DNA of 64,000 bases from Chlorophyllum brunneum (Eukaryota > Basidiomycota > Agaricomycetes > Agaricales > Agaricaceae), in NCBI GenBank assembly GCA_963576785.1, contig OY756150.1:248001-312000 (forward strand), given 5' to 3'. This document shows positions 53,061 through 64,000 of this stretch, piece by piece (positions within the stretch are counted from its first letter, which is position 1; the number at the start of each line of letters is the position of its first letter). A model generated the notes under the pieces. That model did no database searches and was not told the DNA's origin. It saw only the letters and a program-made list of their open reading frames with translations. The position numbers and the translations under genes were made by a program.

Positions 53061-55296
53061 ATGACTGCCAACGAAAAACACTCCTCTGACAACGAGAAAG
53101 AAATCGATGAGATAGTGCTCGCTACCAATGTCGACGACTTGGGTGAAATCAACGAGCTTTCCGTCGTCGCCGAGGGAGAAGAGCGCACGACTTGGTTTGT
53201 CTGGGCACTTGTCACCTGCTCAACCATCTCCGGTCTTCTCTTTGGTCAGTCTGATCTTTCTTGGCTCTGGGCCCGCTCACTTACGTCTCCGTAGGCTACG
53301 ACACCGGTGTCATTTCCGGCGCTCTTGTCACTATAGGCTCCGATTTAGGTCCACCCCAACTCTCCAACGGTCAAAAGGCAAGTATACTTACACACTCTAC
53401 TCACCATCGATTGCGTTTCGTTACTGGGATACCAAACCCACCAAGATGTCTATACATCACAAATAATAAAACCATTTATGTGATGACCCTGCCACTCAAA
53501 TCATCATCCCTCATCCTCGATCTGTCACACACTGTCCCCATTTTGACATTAACTGACAATCACTTTAGGAGTTTATAACCTCCGCAACAACTCTCGGAGC
53601 CCTTTTAGGTGGTTTAGCAGCCGGTGTTCTCTCGGATTGGACAGGTAGAAAGCCGGTCCTAGCCATCGGAGATATTATATTCATTGGAGGTGCAATCGCT
53701 CAAGCCGTCTGTCACGATGTCTGGAGTATGGTACGTTTTTTTCCTACTTTTCAGTGATCCAGAGTTTTTACTATTATTAAGATCGGTGGAAGATTCTTGA
53801 TCGGTGTAGGCGTCGGCCTTGCAGCATGCGTCGCACCTTTATACATTCAAGAACTCTCACCAACGCGTCTGAGAGGACGTATGGTAGTTCTCAAGTACGC
53901 ACTTCTTTTACCCTTCTCCCACACACACTGTACGACTTACGTGATATAACAGTGTAGTAATGATCACTCTGGGTCAAGTAATAGCCTATGGCATTGGCGC
54001 AGGTTTCTTTCATGTCAAATCCGGTTGGCGTTGGATGGTCGGTTTAGGTGCTATCCCAGCTGGCATCCAATTCTTCCTTTTATTCTTGTTACCCGAAAGT
54101 CGTACGTCCCTTCCTACTATCTCTTCATCGACGAGATATTGATTTTGGGAATACTATAGCTCGTATCTTGATTCAACGAGGTAACCTTGGTGGCGCACGA
54201 GAGATCATGAGAAAGATTTACGCTTTTGCTACACCAGAACAAGTCGATCTCAAGGTTCAAACTCCTCCCATTGTTATAACCCCAACAAACTACTAACGAA
54301 ATGATAATCTAGGTCAAAGTCCTACACCAAGCAGTCCAACAATCCATTCACATAACCCAAACCACCACATTCTTCCACCGAGCCAAATCCATGCTTCTCG
54401 ACCCAATCAACAGACGCGCACTCGGTACGTTCCATCTCTCCCTCCAAAAAAAAAAAAATCAATATTCACCCTCAACACTACTTTTTTTATTAGCAATCGG
54501 TTGTGGAATGCAAGCTTATCAACAACTTTGCGGTTTTAACACTCTAATGTACTACTCCGCCACCCTTTTCGCCGAAATCGGATTCGATCAACCTACAGCA
54601 GTCGGATTAATTATCTCCGGTACAAACTTTCTCTTCACACTCATCGCTCTCAAATGGATCGATTCAATCGGAAGAAGACGAATCATGCTCGTTAGTGCAC
54701 CTGGTATGATCGTTGGACTAGTTCTCGCTAGTATCGCTTTCCACTGTACGTCCTCCCCCTTTCTGATTACTATTTTTTCTTCAAATTAACAAGTTAATAC
54801 AGACATGACAATCAAAACCGGAAATATCCTAGTCGCAGGATCACACTACTCCAAAGCCTGGTCCGCAATCGTTCTCCTCTCCATGATCTTCTTCGTCGCA
54901 TCCTACGCAACAGGTCTCGGTAACGTCCCCTGGCAACAAGGTGAACTATTCTCTCTCGAAGTCAGAGGTCTCGGCACCTCTCTTTCAACAGCAACAAACT
55001 GGTCATCAAACCTCCTCATCAACAGTACCTATCTTTCTTTAATGGCAAAAATCACACCATCAGGTGCTTTTGGATTTTATGCTGGATTGTGTTTGTTAGG
55101 ATATGTTTTTGTTGTGTTTTGTTTTCCGGAGACTGCTGGGTTGAGTTTGGAGGAGGTTAGAGGGGTGTTTGGGGGTGGGAGGAAGGGTGGGGGAGGGAAT
55201 TTTTGGTCGACGGTTAAGGAGGGAGGGAGGTTGAGGAGGATTAAGAAAGAGTTGAGGGAGAGGGAAAAGGTGAGAGTGAGGACTGGCGAAGCATAG
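53061..55296 (+). CDS. MFS inositol/sugar transporter (ITR-type)
   Basis: Nine exons: 53061-53244, 53295-53377, 53569-53730, 53782-53894, 53953-54101, 54161-54254, 54313-54424, 54494-54745, 54803-55296. The product is about 547 residues with twelve hydrophobic segments. Signature blocks are [41 protein letters not shown] (loop 2-3 motif), [68 protein letters not shown] and the closing [13 protein letters not shown]. The order and wording fit myo-inositol/proton symporters such as yeast ITR1 and the Cryptococcus ITR set. The second intron uses a GC donor (GCAAGT, 53378) and is 191 nt. N-terminus is acidic and cytosolic. Substrate is inferred from similarity. Confidence 0.9.
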
Positions 55297-55430
55297 TGAT
55301 ACCCAATATTTGGAGGAATACGTATTTCAAGGGAGACTTCATCAACCAGCTTGTATTCTACATAAAAGCAGAACACGATACGAAAACGAAACCCCACATC
55401 GTACTATGATATTCTCTCTAGGAATAACCA

Positions 55431-56054
55431 CTACCTCCCACTCAACGCCGCAGAATAAGTCCGCTTCTCCATACTCTCATCATCATAATCAATCGCCTCC
55501 CACTCTTCACCACCACCAAACCCAACATCTTCAAAATCATCTAGAACGATAACATCCTTGACTTTCTTCACAACTTCAAACTCTTTCGCCACACCTTTCC
55601 AAAAAAACAAAAATCTTAGAAAAAACCATCCTCTCTATCGAATATTGAAAGCTCTCACCTTTGACTTTCGCAGGCTTCGCAATAGCCATCAAATCAACTA
55701 CAACAGTCTTCTTCAGAGTCTCATTCGGTTGAACGTAGTTGCAACCCGCGCATTCACGATCATTAAAATCCAATGCGTCAGAGACTTTGATATCCCTCAA
55801 TTGACCGCCCAATACATTGCGTCGTTCAGAACGCGGAGGATGAGTCGGTAAGTTCAACATGGCACGATAGGGACGCGTTCCCTGTGCTTCTATTGTCCGT
55901 GTAAGAACGGACGCGAAACTAGTTTGTTCTTGAGCTGCATGTGCTCGAATTGCCTATGCAATTATTCAAGATGATGCCGAAGTGATTAATGAGGGATTTT
56001 AGGATGTACCTTATTAAAGGCCTTGCGTTTGGATATCTTCTCCGGACGAGTCAT
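55431..56054 (-). CDS. Small conserved-looking protein of unknown function
   Basis: Three exons: 56054-56010, 55953-55659, 55594-55431, giving about 168 residues. N-terminus MTRPEKISKRKAFNK is basic. A helical part follows (AIRAHAAQEQTSFASVLTR), then DRECAGCNYVQPNE (two Cys), and then Lys/Val-rich EFEVVKKVKDVIVLDDFED. It ends with an acidic tail (GGGEEWEAIDYDDESMEKR). Intron positions are phase-consistent, with donors GTACAT and GTGAGA. The pattern of a basic head and acidic tail suggests a small nuclear or RNA-associated protein, but no family is recognised. It is convergent with the transporter that ends at 55296. Confidence 0.75.
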
Positions 56055-57604
56055 TGTGGATTAGAGCAAATAGGGGTATAAGCTCGAAAAAGTGGTTGTT
56101 GGGTGAAGAAGTTAAGAAAGAAATAAGTTATAAGGTGGTGGACCTCAGGCCCCAGGTATCACTGACTGGCCGGTAGTAAGTAGTTTGGATTAGCTCAGGC
56201 CCCACAGGTCGGGTTTATATATCCTGCTGATCCGTGTTCCGAGTCATGAATCCCTGACCCTATTGTACCGCTTCCGTCAGCGTATGAATGATGTAGAATG
56301 ACAAGCTCCAGATTGGTGACTCAACTCCCCTCATCGTTGACACCAAAAAAAAGCAGTGCAGTTGCTATGCATATTGAAGGCGTTTTTGAATGGGTTGAAT
56401 CGCCTCCCAAGTAACATTCCCGAACTTGTAAACGACTTCAGAGTTTCAGCAAAGCAACTCGGAACATGCATCATTCCTTGGAAAGCCACTTCAGGTCGTT
56501 AGCGGACCCAAGAGCCCGGAATAGACTCGGAATCGGTGGAATGGCGTGGGTATACGCACTACTTGAACCGCATGCACCGCTTCCGGCCTCTGTCTGTGAA
56601 GAAGTCCAATTTGACAACAAATCCATGACTCGGGTAGTGTTCAAGTACCAACCGGCAAGCGCTCATTTAGTATCTCGACCTATTTTTGTCGTCGAGCCGG
56701 ACAAGCGCTTGTTGATAATGATTTACTACGAGTTTCTCCTCGCTTCAAGTTTATATCAGTCACTTCACTGGAATTACTAATGCATTGTATACCTCACAGT
56801 GAATGAGACGTTGGTCACAGTTCTGGGCTCTTGAGAGTCCATATACCGCCCAGATACGGGTGAATTGGTATTGATCCGACCATTGTGGAGAATAGCGCTG
56901 CTTCTCCGCAAGCAAAACAAGACCAGTAACGTGGTGAATAAGAGCTTTCATGAAGCAACATTGTTCCTCTTCGTGGTCCACGCGGCGGGTATCGGTCAGA
57001 TCTCCAACAATCAAAATAAAACATCGCTTAGTACAAGAACGCAAACCCTATTCTTGAGAATTCTTTTTTACGAGCTTCGCAGCTGGTATGAAATCCAAGG
57101 TTCTGGGAATGTCATTGAGTACAAGGATGAAATAAAACCCTGCAGAGAAGGATGAAGTGCAGAAGAGAGGCGTGGGAGAACAAGAGAGAACGTTTCAAAC
57201 ATTCAGGGCTAAGTTGCCGATGATAAATGATTATGCACACGCATTTTAGTTGGGATTACACCCTTGCGTGGCTTTGTCAGCTTGGACAGCGAAGGCTCAA
57301 GGCAAATGCGAAGCAAGAAAATGTCATTTGCGGACTTTGGCCGTGGCAACACAGGTGCAGGTAAAAAGGCATCCCTGGAATTCTTTCCATAGAATCACAG
57401 CTCCTTATAACCCTGACATACTGGCAATCACTGTCTCCCTTGACGACCTCTGAAGTGGGTCACTTTTCTGGGCCTGCCTCGAGGCTTGGGGCTGGGTTTG
57501 TTCTATGAAGGGGTGCATCGCACTTCAGCTTACAATCGCCCGATTCTCTCGGGGGGTAACACCGAACATATGAGCGCCAGCTTAACTGTGAGTATTGTAT
57601 ACAC
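56055..57604. other. 1.5-kb region without a recognised gene
   Basis: Frames of 60-105 codons lie on both strands, for example plus 56466-56780 and minus 56760-57044. I cannot connect them into exons or assign a family. Confidence 0.45.
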
Positions 57605-59549
57605 CTAAGTGCTTGACTGATCGTTTTTTTCCTCTTTCGCCCCCTTCTCATCTAATTCTTCTTTCACCTTAGTAGCTGTCCAAAAAGCCGTATGGTAAGT
57701 ATAGCTCAACATCCCTTTCGAGTTGTTCGTGTACGTCGTATCGATCGTCCGTTCGTTCTACCAAGAAATATACCATTAGGTCTGTAGAATGGAGAGGATT
57801 CAAGTGGTACGTACCGTGATCTCAAACCCAATAACCCTCGCAAGCTCCTTGACTTCCTCGAGGTCAAGCTCAATAGATATATCACCGGAGGTATTATTTT
57901 CCCAGTGCCACAGGAGAGGGCCCATGTTAATCCAGATGCCCCCGGGTGCAAGTTTATCGTATATAATTCGCAAGTAGTTGACAATGTTCTTTGCCTGTGC
58001 CACGGAATCAGACTCCGTGGAGATGACGCAGAGTTTGCGTACCGTGTCAATGAAAAAACAAGTTAATATGGCATCCCACAACCCGTGTTGCGGTTCTTCC
58101 GGATCACACTCTCCACCATAAACTTCCTCAAAATCACCTATGCAGAAAGGTACACCCACACACCGCCGCGTGCAGTCAGTAAGGGGTATAAGGAGTATAG
58201 GGGTAGCATATCAGTATGTTTGAAGTAAGGAATGGATCAAGTGCCTGAACTGACCCGCAACGAGGGAAAATGGCGTCCCTGGAGGGAGAGACGTTGGTAG
58301 TACATCGGGAACGAGAATCGGGCGCAGCATATCGTTTCTGCTTGAAACATTGGATAGAGTATGGATGTAAGGATGGATTCTATGTTGATTGATTTCCGTC
58401 GTTCTATCATGCATTGTCAATTAATATGGACTATAAGTGTAGTGAAGCCCTTACTGGTTGAGTATGAAGTATGACACGAGCAACATGTAGTGAGAAAATT
58501 CGTTGCCCTGACAAGCGAACCCTGGTGTCAAGAATGGATGGTGAACACGCTCCAGCTCTTGGGATTCATGGTTGGGGCCGCTATGTGAGGAGACATACCG
58601 AGCTGCGCGATGTCGAATGCGAGACGGCACAAGCCAGCACCTGGCACAAGAACCCTGATTTCGGATCTGTAAACCGACAACTCAGCGAACGTATCCCACA
58701 AAAGGGGATACAACAGTAAAGTCTGTGCTTGCCTGTTCTCTTGTTTCACATCTTTGAAGTGTTCAAGTAGAGCTTGTTTCAAAGGTTCGTAGCATGCATC
58801 TCTCTCGACTTTTCCCTGAAATTCAAGAAGACGACTTCTCCAAAAAGTCGCTTGAGTGGCCTGTATGGAAACATACCTCCACGCTCCAGTCGCGGACCAG
58901 TTGCTTCAATGTACTCCGGAGCTTGTCCATATCTCCTTCTGATGGTCTGAACCCTTTCCGACGGTTCGGGCCCTCATGACCGTTTGTAAGTCCATGGGAT
59001 TGTGGGGATGAATGTGAATGGCTTTGCCCTAGAGACTCAGCCTCAGTCAATCTGCAACAACCGAATGACAGAGACAGGTATACCAGCCGCATGACCATTG
59101 GGATACGATCCAGCCTGGGTATATCTTGATCCCTCGCCTTCCCTATTGTTGTTCTTTTCCTCATCGCTCTCATAATCTGCGAAATCGACATCATGACCAA
59201 ACATTTCCGGATTTTCAACAACACTCAGTAAAAAGTGCGCATTCTCGAGGATGGCTCGATCGACGTATTCCAGTTTCTCGCGGTATTTGATTCCTCGGAT
59301 AAGTTCAGTATCGGCTCGAGGAAGGCGATAGATATCTTTGCGTCTTTTGTTGTTGGCAGACAGCTGACAGGTTTCGTTGGAGCAACAATCCGCTTATGCG
59401 AGAGGCAACACTTACGGCGTATTGGGTATATGAACGGAATGTCATTACGACCTCTGCGAAGTGCCGCTGTTCTGTGCGAGTGAATACACATCTGAGGACT
59501 TATTTCATGACCGTTTACCTTCCTCAATGTCCTGTTGTGAGGGCGCCAT
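57605..59549 (-). CDS. Carnosine N-methyltransferase homologue (N2227 family)
   Basis: About eleven exons on the minus strand from MAPSQQDIEE at 59549 to KNDQSST at 57605. N-terminal block HFAEVVMTFRSYTQYALSAN and LPRADTELIRGI is the family's conserved head. Next are DMDKLRSTLKQLVRDWS, CYEPLKQALLEHF, the SAM-binding loop RVLVPGAGLCRLAFDIAQL, GNEFSHYMLL, HRIHPYIHTLSNV, LVAGDFEEVYG, DAILTCFFIDTA, and LAPGGIWINMGPLLWHW. The C-terminus reads ERTIDTTYTNNSKGMLSYTYH. Yeast YNL092W and human CARNMT1 methylate carnosine or histidine residues using SAM. One intron, before SEIRVLVPG, has a GC donor. The loop has Cys where Gly is usual (GAGLC, not GAGLG). An intron near 59070 is inferred from frame only. 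Confidence 0.88.
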
Positions 59550-59686
59550 GCTGTAACTTGCAGGGGGGTCAATGGGCGGCGGAATCATTATCGGACGTGT
59601 TGTTGATGTCTGTTTGCACTGCTTATGTCATCTCATATAAGCGGGTTGTTCATCGTTCAGCACAGCGAACTCAGCTCTAATACACA
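59550..59686. promoter_or_regulatory. Bidirectional promoter region (137 bp)
   Basis: Separates the start codons of the carnosine methyltransferase homologue (-) and ISY1 (+). No canonical TATA is obvious. Both genes must be driven from here. Confidence 0.5.
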
Positions 59687-60876
59687 ATGGTAAGGTGCGC
59701 TTTCAGAACGTTTTCCCGACACAGTTACTGACATAGAACACAGGCTCGTAATGAGGAAAAGGCGCAATCTATGCTTTACCGTTTCCGAGAGGCTCAAGCT
59801 GCAGAGCTTGGGCTCGGTACAAGAGCGGATCGACGGCCAAGGATGGCCAGCGCATGCAAGAGTTTACGCGAATGCGAGCGATGGAGAGGTGAAATTTTGA
59901 GGGAAATAAGTCGAAAGGTGTCCAAGATTCAAGACTGTATGTTCCATGCGCTGCAGCCATGATCTTGTGCTGAATTTGTTCCAGCTGGTCTGTCTGATTA
60001 TGAGGTCCGGGATCTCAATGATGAGATCAACAGGTTGCTACGGGAGAAGCGACATTGGGAGAATCAGATTGTGGCACTTGGTGGAGCGAACTATCGACGA
60101 AATGTGGCAATGTTGGATGACGACGGGAAGGAAGTTCCAGGGACAAAGGGCTACAAGTATGAATCTCCAAACCTCCTTTTAATTAATATCTGACCGGGCT
60201 TTCAGATATTTTGGTCGAGCGAAAGATCTTCCTGGTGTTCGTGAGCTTTTCCAGAGTCGGAAGAAGGAGGAAGAGGAAGAAAACCAAGCATTTGCTTACT
60301 ACAAAAAATTCTTGAATCAAGGCCCTGTGTACTATGGTGATCTCGACGACAACGACCAAAATCTCTTGCACTATGAACGGCAAGCGGAGATGGAAGGTGC
60401 GTACCAACATTGTCATGTGCCATGTGGAGGGTTTGCTGAACTTTCCTTTATTAGATTGGGAAGAAGCCTTCACCAATGTTCGCGAAACCCTCGGACTTCC
60501 CTCAGATACGTCCGTCCCACCCATCCCGGGGCAAGCATCCACCCAACCCTCCCTCACGCATCCTCAAGCAATATCACAGGCTGCGACCAAGCGCAAAACG
60601 ACAGATGGTGAGAGTGACATTGAAATGGACAATCCACGAGACGACTCCAAGCGAACAAAGACCGAGGGCGACTCGGACTCCGCACCCGCACAAACTCCCG
60701 CTGCGACCATAGATCCTGCTCGACTACACGCCCAAACCGCTGCGTCCTTCATCCCCTTCCTCCAGACCGAGCATCTTCTACCACCCAAGATGCCGTCCCG
60801 CGAGGAAATGGAATCCATAATCCTTCAGCTACGGAAGAAGGCGCTTGTGGAGGAATACTTTGGCGAAGAAAAATAG
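59687..60876 (+). CDS. ISY1: Pre-mRNA splicing factor ISY1 homologue
   Basis: Five exons: 59687-59689, 59744-59936, 59985-60156, 60206-60396, 60455-60876. The first exon is the ATG alone, followed by a 54-nt intron; the spliced start reads M-ARNEEKAQSMLYRF, the nearly invariant ISY1 N-terminus. Further blocks are CESLREAERWR-type sequence (here SLRECERWRGEILREIS), GLSDYEVRDLNDEINRLLREK, HWENQIVALGG, GYKYFGRAKDLPGVRELF, and a C-terminal extension with an acidic, Ser/Thr-rich stretch before LQLRKKALVEEYFGEE. About 326 residues. ISY1 belongs to the Prp19-associated complex and helps catalytic steps of splicing. Everything expected of the N-terminal domain is present. Confidence 0.93.
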
Positions 60877-61823
60877 ACTTTCCCGCTGGTACCTTGACTC
60901 TGTACACTTACCTTCTTTCTCACGTATTGTAACATTTTGTTAGAATAGTTTGTTTTGTCCCACTTCCATGTGGCCTTGAGGGACGCACATAAAGGTCCTC
61001 TGAGCCTGCGTGTTACCTAATCGTGCCGATAACCAGTTGGCCTTGAGTCGCACAGACTATCTTGTGTTCGGAAGAAATCAAATCCAAGTGGGCAAGCTCC
61101 ACAGGCTGAAGTCTTACGATCCTTTCGCATCTTTGTTCGAAGGACATGGGAAGTGGAACGCTTAGACAGCGCCCTGCAGACTTCCTTATTCTTTCCATCA
61201 GTCATCTGGCCTTCGGGATCAATGTAGTTCGCATGAGAGCCAACTTTTCGCTTTGGCCACAGGTGCTTAACTTCTCTCCTCACCATGCGACCTCTTGCTC
61301 AGTTCATCCCAAATTCACCTTCGAGGCAGAACCTCCGAGCATATCGTGTTATCCAGTACCCATTTTCACGAGGTGATTCAAATGCTCAAAGCCCAGAAAT
61401 TACGTTAACAGCGGATAGCGAGCGGCGTGGATCTACCCTTCAGGATCGGCCGTTGATTCTCAAATTCATTTCTCTCCAGCTCATGTCCATAACAAGACAC
61501 TCTCCCATGTCGTTCAACTCCCTCAGACCGCCACAGTCAGAATACAGACACAGACGCCACTCGGTGCCCTCCTAAGAAGACTTATCCTTCTGTGGTGACC
61601 CTCGCGTATAATACCTCACTATCCCAGCCCGTAAACCTAAGCCAGACGCGATATATAACCAATTGGGCTTCTATAACGGCGACTTTCTCCACACCACGTT
61701 CCCTCTTGTACTCCTCCTTCCTTTGGTCGTTAGTCCGACGGTCCCCCGCTCCCGAGCCGAGCACTACCAGTAGTCATATTGCGTGCTGTGACTTCCAGGC
61801 CTCCTGCCAGCTGGATACCCATC
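60877..61823. other. Intergenic, no gene recognised
   Basis: Contains the 3' flank of ISY1 and the upstream region of the next gene. Frames near 61010-61380 overlap on both strands and are not supported. Confidence 0.5.
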
Positions 61824-63433
61824 ATGTCACCGAAAGATCATCAACCGCGGTTAGACGGTTCTATGCTTGCTGCGACGTTCCTCGAGAGTGTGCTTATCGG
61901 TACGTATTCGATGTTTACGTGACAGTTAGTTCACCGGGTCCGTCTGGGGCTGATCATGTGCAGGCGTCTTTTACTGCCTGCTCATAAGCACCATAGACGC
62001 CTTTCTCTATCGAGCAAGAACACGCAGCGAGAGTATATGGAAACCGATGAGTGTCACTGCGACGGTTCTGTGTATCACAATTTCCGGAGTATGTCCCCCC
62101 TTCCTTTCGCATGCATCTTATCCCCAATTTACTGATCACGAGAATCAATCTGTTGTGTGGCCGTGGGCGTTAATCATTTTAGCATTGGGTACTTGATCTA
62201 ATAACAGCATTCGAGGCATTTATTCGCCCACATGATGTCGGGTTTTGCTTTGAGCCGGGTTCTCTGACTTTGGCAGAACAGAGGTATCTGAATCTAGCGG
62301 ATTGGAAACAAGTTGCCAATTCTGCGTTCTATGTGACTAGCACCGTTGTGGGTGATGCTTTCATGGTATGTTTCTATACCCGTCAACTTGAGACATCAGT
62401 AAAGAGGTGACAAAACAAGATCTATCGCCTTCATATCGTATGGGGAAGAAACACTCTGATCGCGATACCCCCATTACTTCTCTGTCTTGGTCTTGTTGGT
62501 GAGCCTTGCGCCTTATTTCCCCGATATCTCGGTCAATTTGAGCTGTAGGCACTGGCGGGGTGGTCACCTACCTGTTCTCTCAAGCAACACAACCAATTTT
62601 CAACACGGCCGGCCCCTGGATTACGGCCTGCTTTGTCCTTACATTCCTGTGCGCAAGCCTAACTTCAATAACGTACACTCCTAACTCATCAATGGCATTT
62701 CGATATAGTTGCAATTTCTACTCTACTGGTAAAAAGCTCCGAACAGAAGATGATAACGGGTTAATCCTCGTTGCTTTTAGCTCTCATTACCATCCGTATC
62801 TTCCTCTCAAGCCGTCATCCAGGGCGTTCCCCCGACAATGGTTTAGCCGTAAGTAACAGCATCACGCGGTTATGACCAATATGGCCTCAACTTCGTTCTC
62901 AGAAAATTAGAAATATCCTTGTCGAAGCCGCTGCACTCTACAGGTATATACACATCTGTCGGAGCGCCAACGCTCATTATCTAAGTTCTGTCATAGTTTC
63001 TGCGTTATCCTTTCCCTGGCGACTTACGTTGGAAATTCGAACATTCAGTTTATTTGCGTGGCTGTGGTGAGTAGCCCCTTGAAACACGTCGAAGCAAATC
63101 TCCCATATGCTCACTTGATATGCTCTGGACTAGAATGGACCAGTAATCGTAAGCCCGCGTTATGATTACCTCTCGCATCGAGCTAAAGTGCCTTCTTTCA
63201 TGAAGGGTATCATTTTCTGCATGATTGTGACCCGAGCACATCGCTCTGTCCAAACCGAGTCACAAGGTTTTAGTAGCCAAAGATCGCGAGCCACAACAGG
63301 GACGCACGCCTTGCGGCCCATGACCGTTAGAATCACCACTCAAGTAGAAACCGAGAACGAATCAGGCAAGGATAGCGAGATGATGACTACCCCACCAACC
63401 TCGCCGAGGTATCCATCTTACGGAGCCGCCTAG
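61824..63433 (+). CDS. Multi-pass membrane protein (7-TM-like, Agaricomycete family)
   Basis: About ten exons, each short. It begins MSPKDHQPRLDGSMLAATF at 61824. Spliced blocks, in order: ESVLIGVFYCLLISTIDAF, HWVLDLITAFEAFIRPHD, NSAFYVTSTVVGDAFM-IYRLHIVWGRN, the ACFVLTFLCASLTSIT helix, CNFYSTALITIRIF, KIRNILVEAAALYSFCVILSL, and NGPVIGIIFCMIVTRAHRS. The GDAFMIYRL...WGRN and the NFYSTALITIRIF blocks are characteristic of a widespread mushroom family of seven-helix proteins with unknown ligand. The last exon is a polar, Ser/Thr-rich tail (SGKDSEMMTTPPTSPRY). Several exon joins (around 62089-62180 and 62684-62780) were chosen because they restore this pattern. It belongs to the same broad class as the gene at 1625. 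Confidence 0.82.
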
Positions 63434-64000
63434 TATGATCTACAACATATCCAAAGCACCCGCAAGGAATGCACAGGTTTACAACTACGTTTGAAAGGGA
63501 ATCTCTAAGTCCCGACTCGGAGCAGCTGTCCCCCATTCCACTTTCCGGGACTAGGATATCCTTTGCTTTCCTTGACGCCACACCCTGCTCAGGCAGTTAG
63601 CACTTTATTGTATTTCCTTTTGATACACCGTAAAGGGGTGCACAGAATTATTAGCATTCGTACTCTAATTCATTCATACATATTCGTAACAAATCATTGC
63701 TACCTATAATTCCTTAGACGGAAACCTCGGGGGAGAACTCATGTGGTATTTCTGGTGACGGCCCAGAAGGTCAATACCCCTAAACAAAGGCATTGAGGGA
63801 AGTGAACTTCAGATGGCCGGTCAGGATCTCACCCCATGAGGGTTCCATCTCCGAGGAAAAGCAAGAAGAGGGGACGAAATCCTACAACCCGACCTTAGAC
63901 CCTACTACGGGACCGAGATATTGTAGGCAGCGGTCCAGTGATGCTTAATGGGCCCGGTACATATGGTCGGGGCCCGCAAAATATATGTTCGCAGTTTCTA
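63434..64000. other. 3' flank and window end
   Basis: No gene recognised. A 64-codon minus frame overlaps the previous gene's last exon antisense. Confidence 0.5.

Noticed and set aside
56466..57155. Overlapping plus and minus frames of about 95-105 codons
   Set aside because: No family signature; each is as likely to be chance. Reported as unassigned sequence.
1..64000. CRISPR arrays, bacterial operons or ribosome-binding sites
   Set aside because: The window is eukaryotic nuclear DNA with spliceosomal introns; no regularly spaced short repeats of that kind were seen.

Overview
The window is nuclear DNA of a filamentous basidiomycete, most likely an Agaricomycete. Evidence: short GT-AG introns (about 50-60 nt) in almost every gene, F-box/leucine-rich proteins and multi-pass membrane proteins of the kinds that expand in mushroom-forming fungi, a basidiomycete-style inositol/sugar transporter, a GT90 (CAP10-like) glycosyltransferase, and LINE and chromovirus retroelements. 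No species is named. All gene models were spliced by eye.

Layout. 1-2.9 kb: a possible small secreted protein and a six-exon membrane protein. 3.25-25.1 kb: a 22-kb transposon island. It holds inverted arms of an unidentified LTR-type element, a 5-kb chromovirus (two 293-bp LTRs) that has lost reverse transcriptase and RNase H, several 5'-truncated LINE pieces, a LINE piece bounded by a tRNA-Leu-like head and a 14-bp direct repeat, and a 6.8-kb two-ORF LINE inserted into an ORF1-only 'half-LINE'. Both members of that last nest keep readable target-site duplications. All open frames in the island carry stops or frameshifts except one 312-codon frame in the chromovirus.

25.7-45.1 kb: host genes. 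An F-box-like/LRR gene; the 75/78-kDa subunit of respiratory complex I; three related LRR genes in tandem on the minus strand that share one intron position and phase; two decayed glutathione transferases; F-box-like gene debris; then SURF6/Rrp14 (ribosome biogenesis) and the PP2A activator PTPA, head to head with 84 bp between start codons; then an intronless F-box protein.

45.1-64 kb: 2.8 kb without recognisable genes, then a dioxygenase-fold-like protein lacking its metal ligands, the GT90 glycosyltransferase divergent from an inositol-type transporter, a small unknown protein, a carnosine N-methyltransferase homologue divergent from splicing factor ISY1, and a second multi-pass membrane protein.

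The host genes are mostly housekeeping (respiration, ribosome assembly, PP2A activation, splicing, glycosylation, transport) mixed with lineage-expanded F-box/LRR genes. No operon or obvious biosynthetic cluster is present. The most unusual content is the transposon island.
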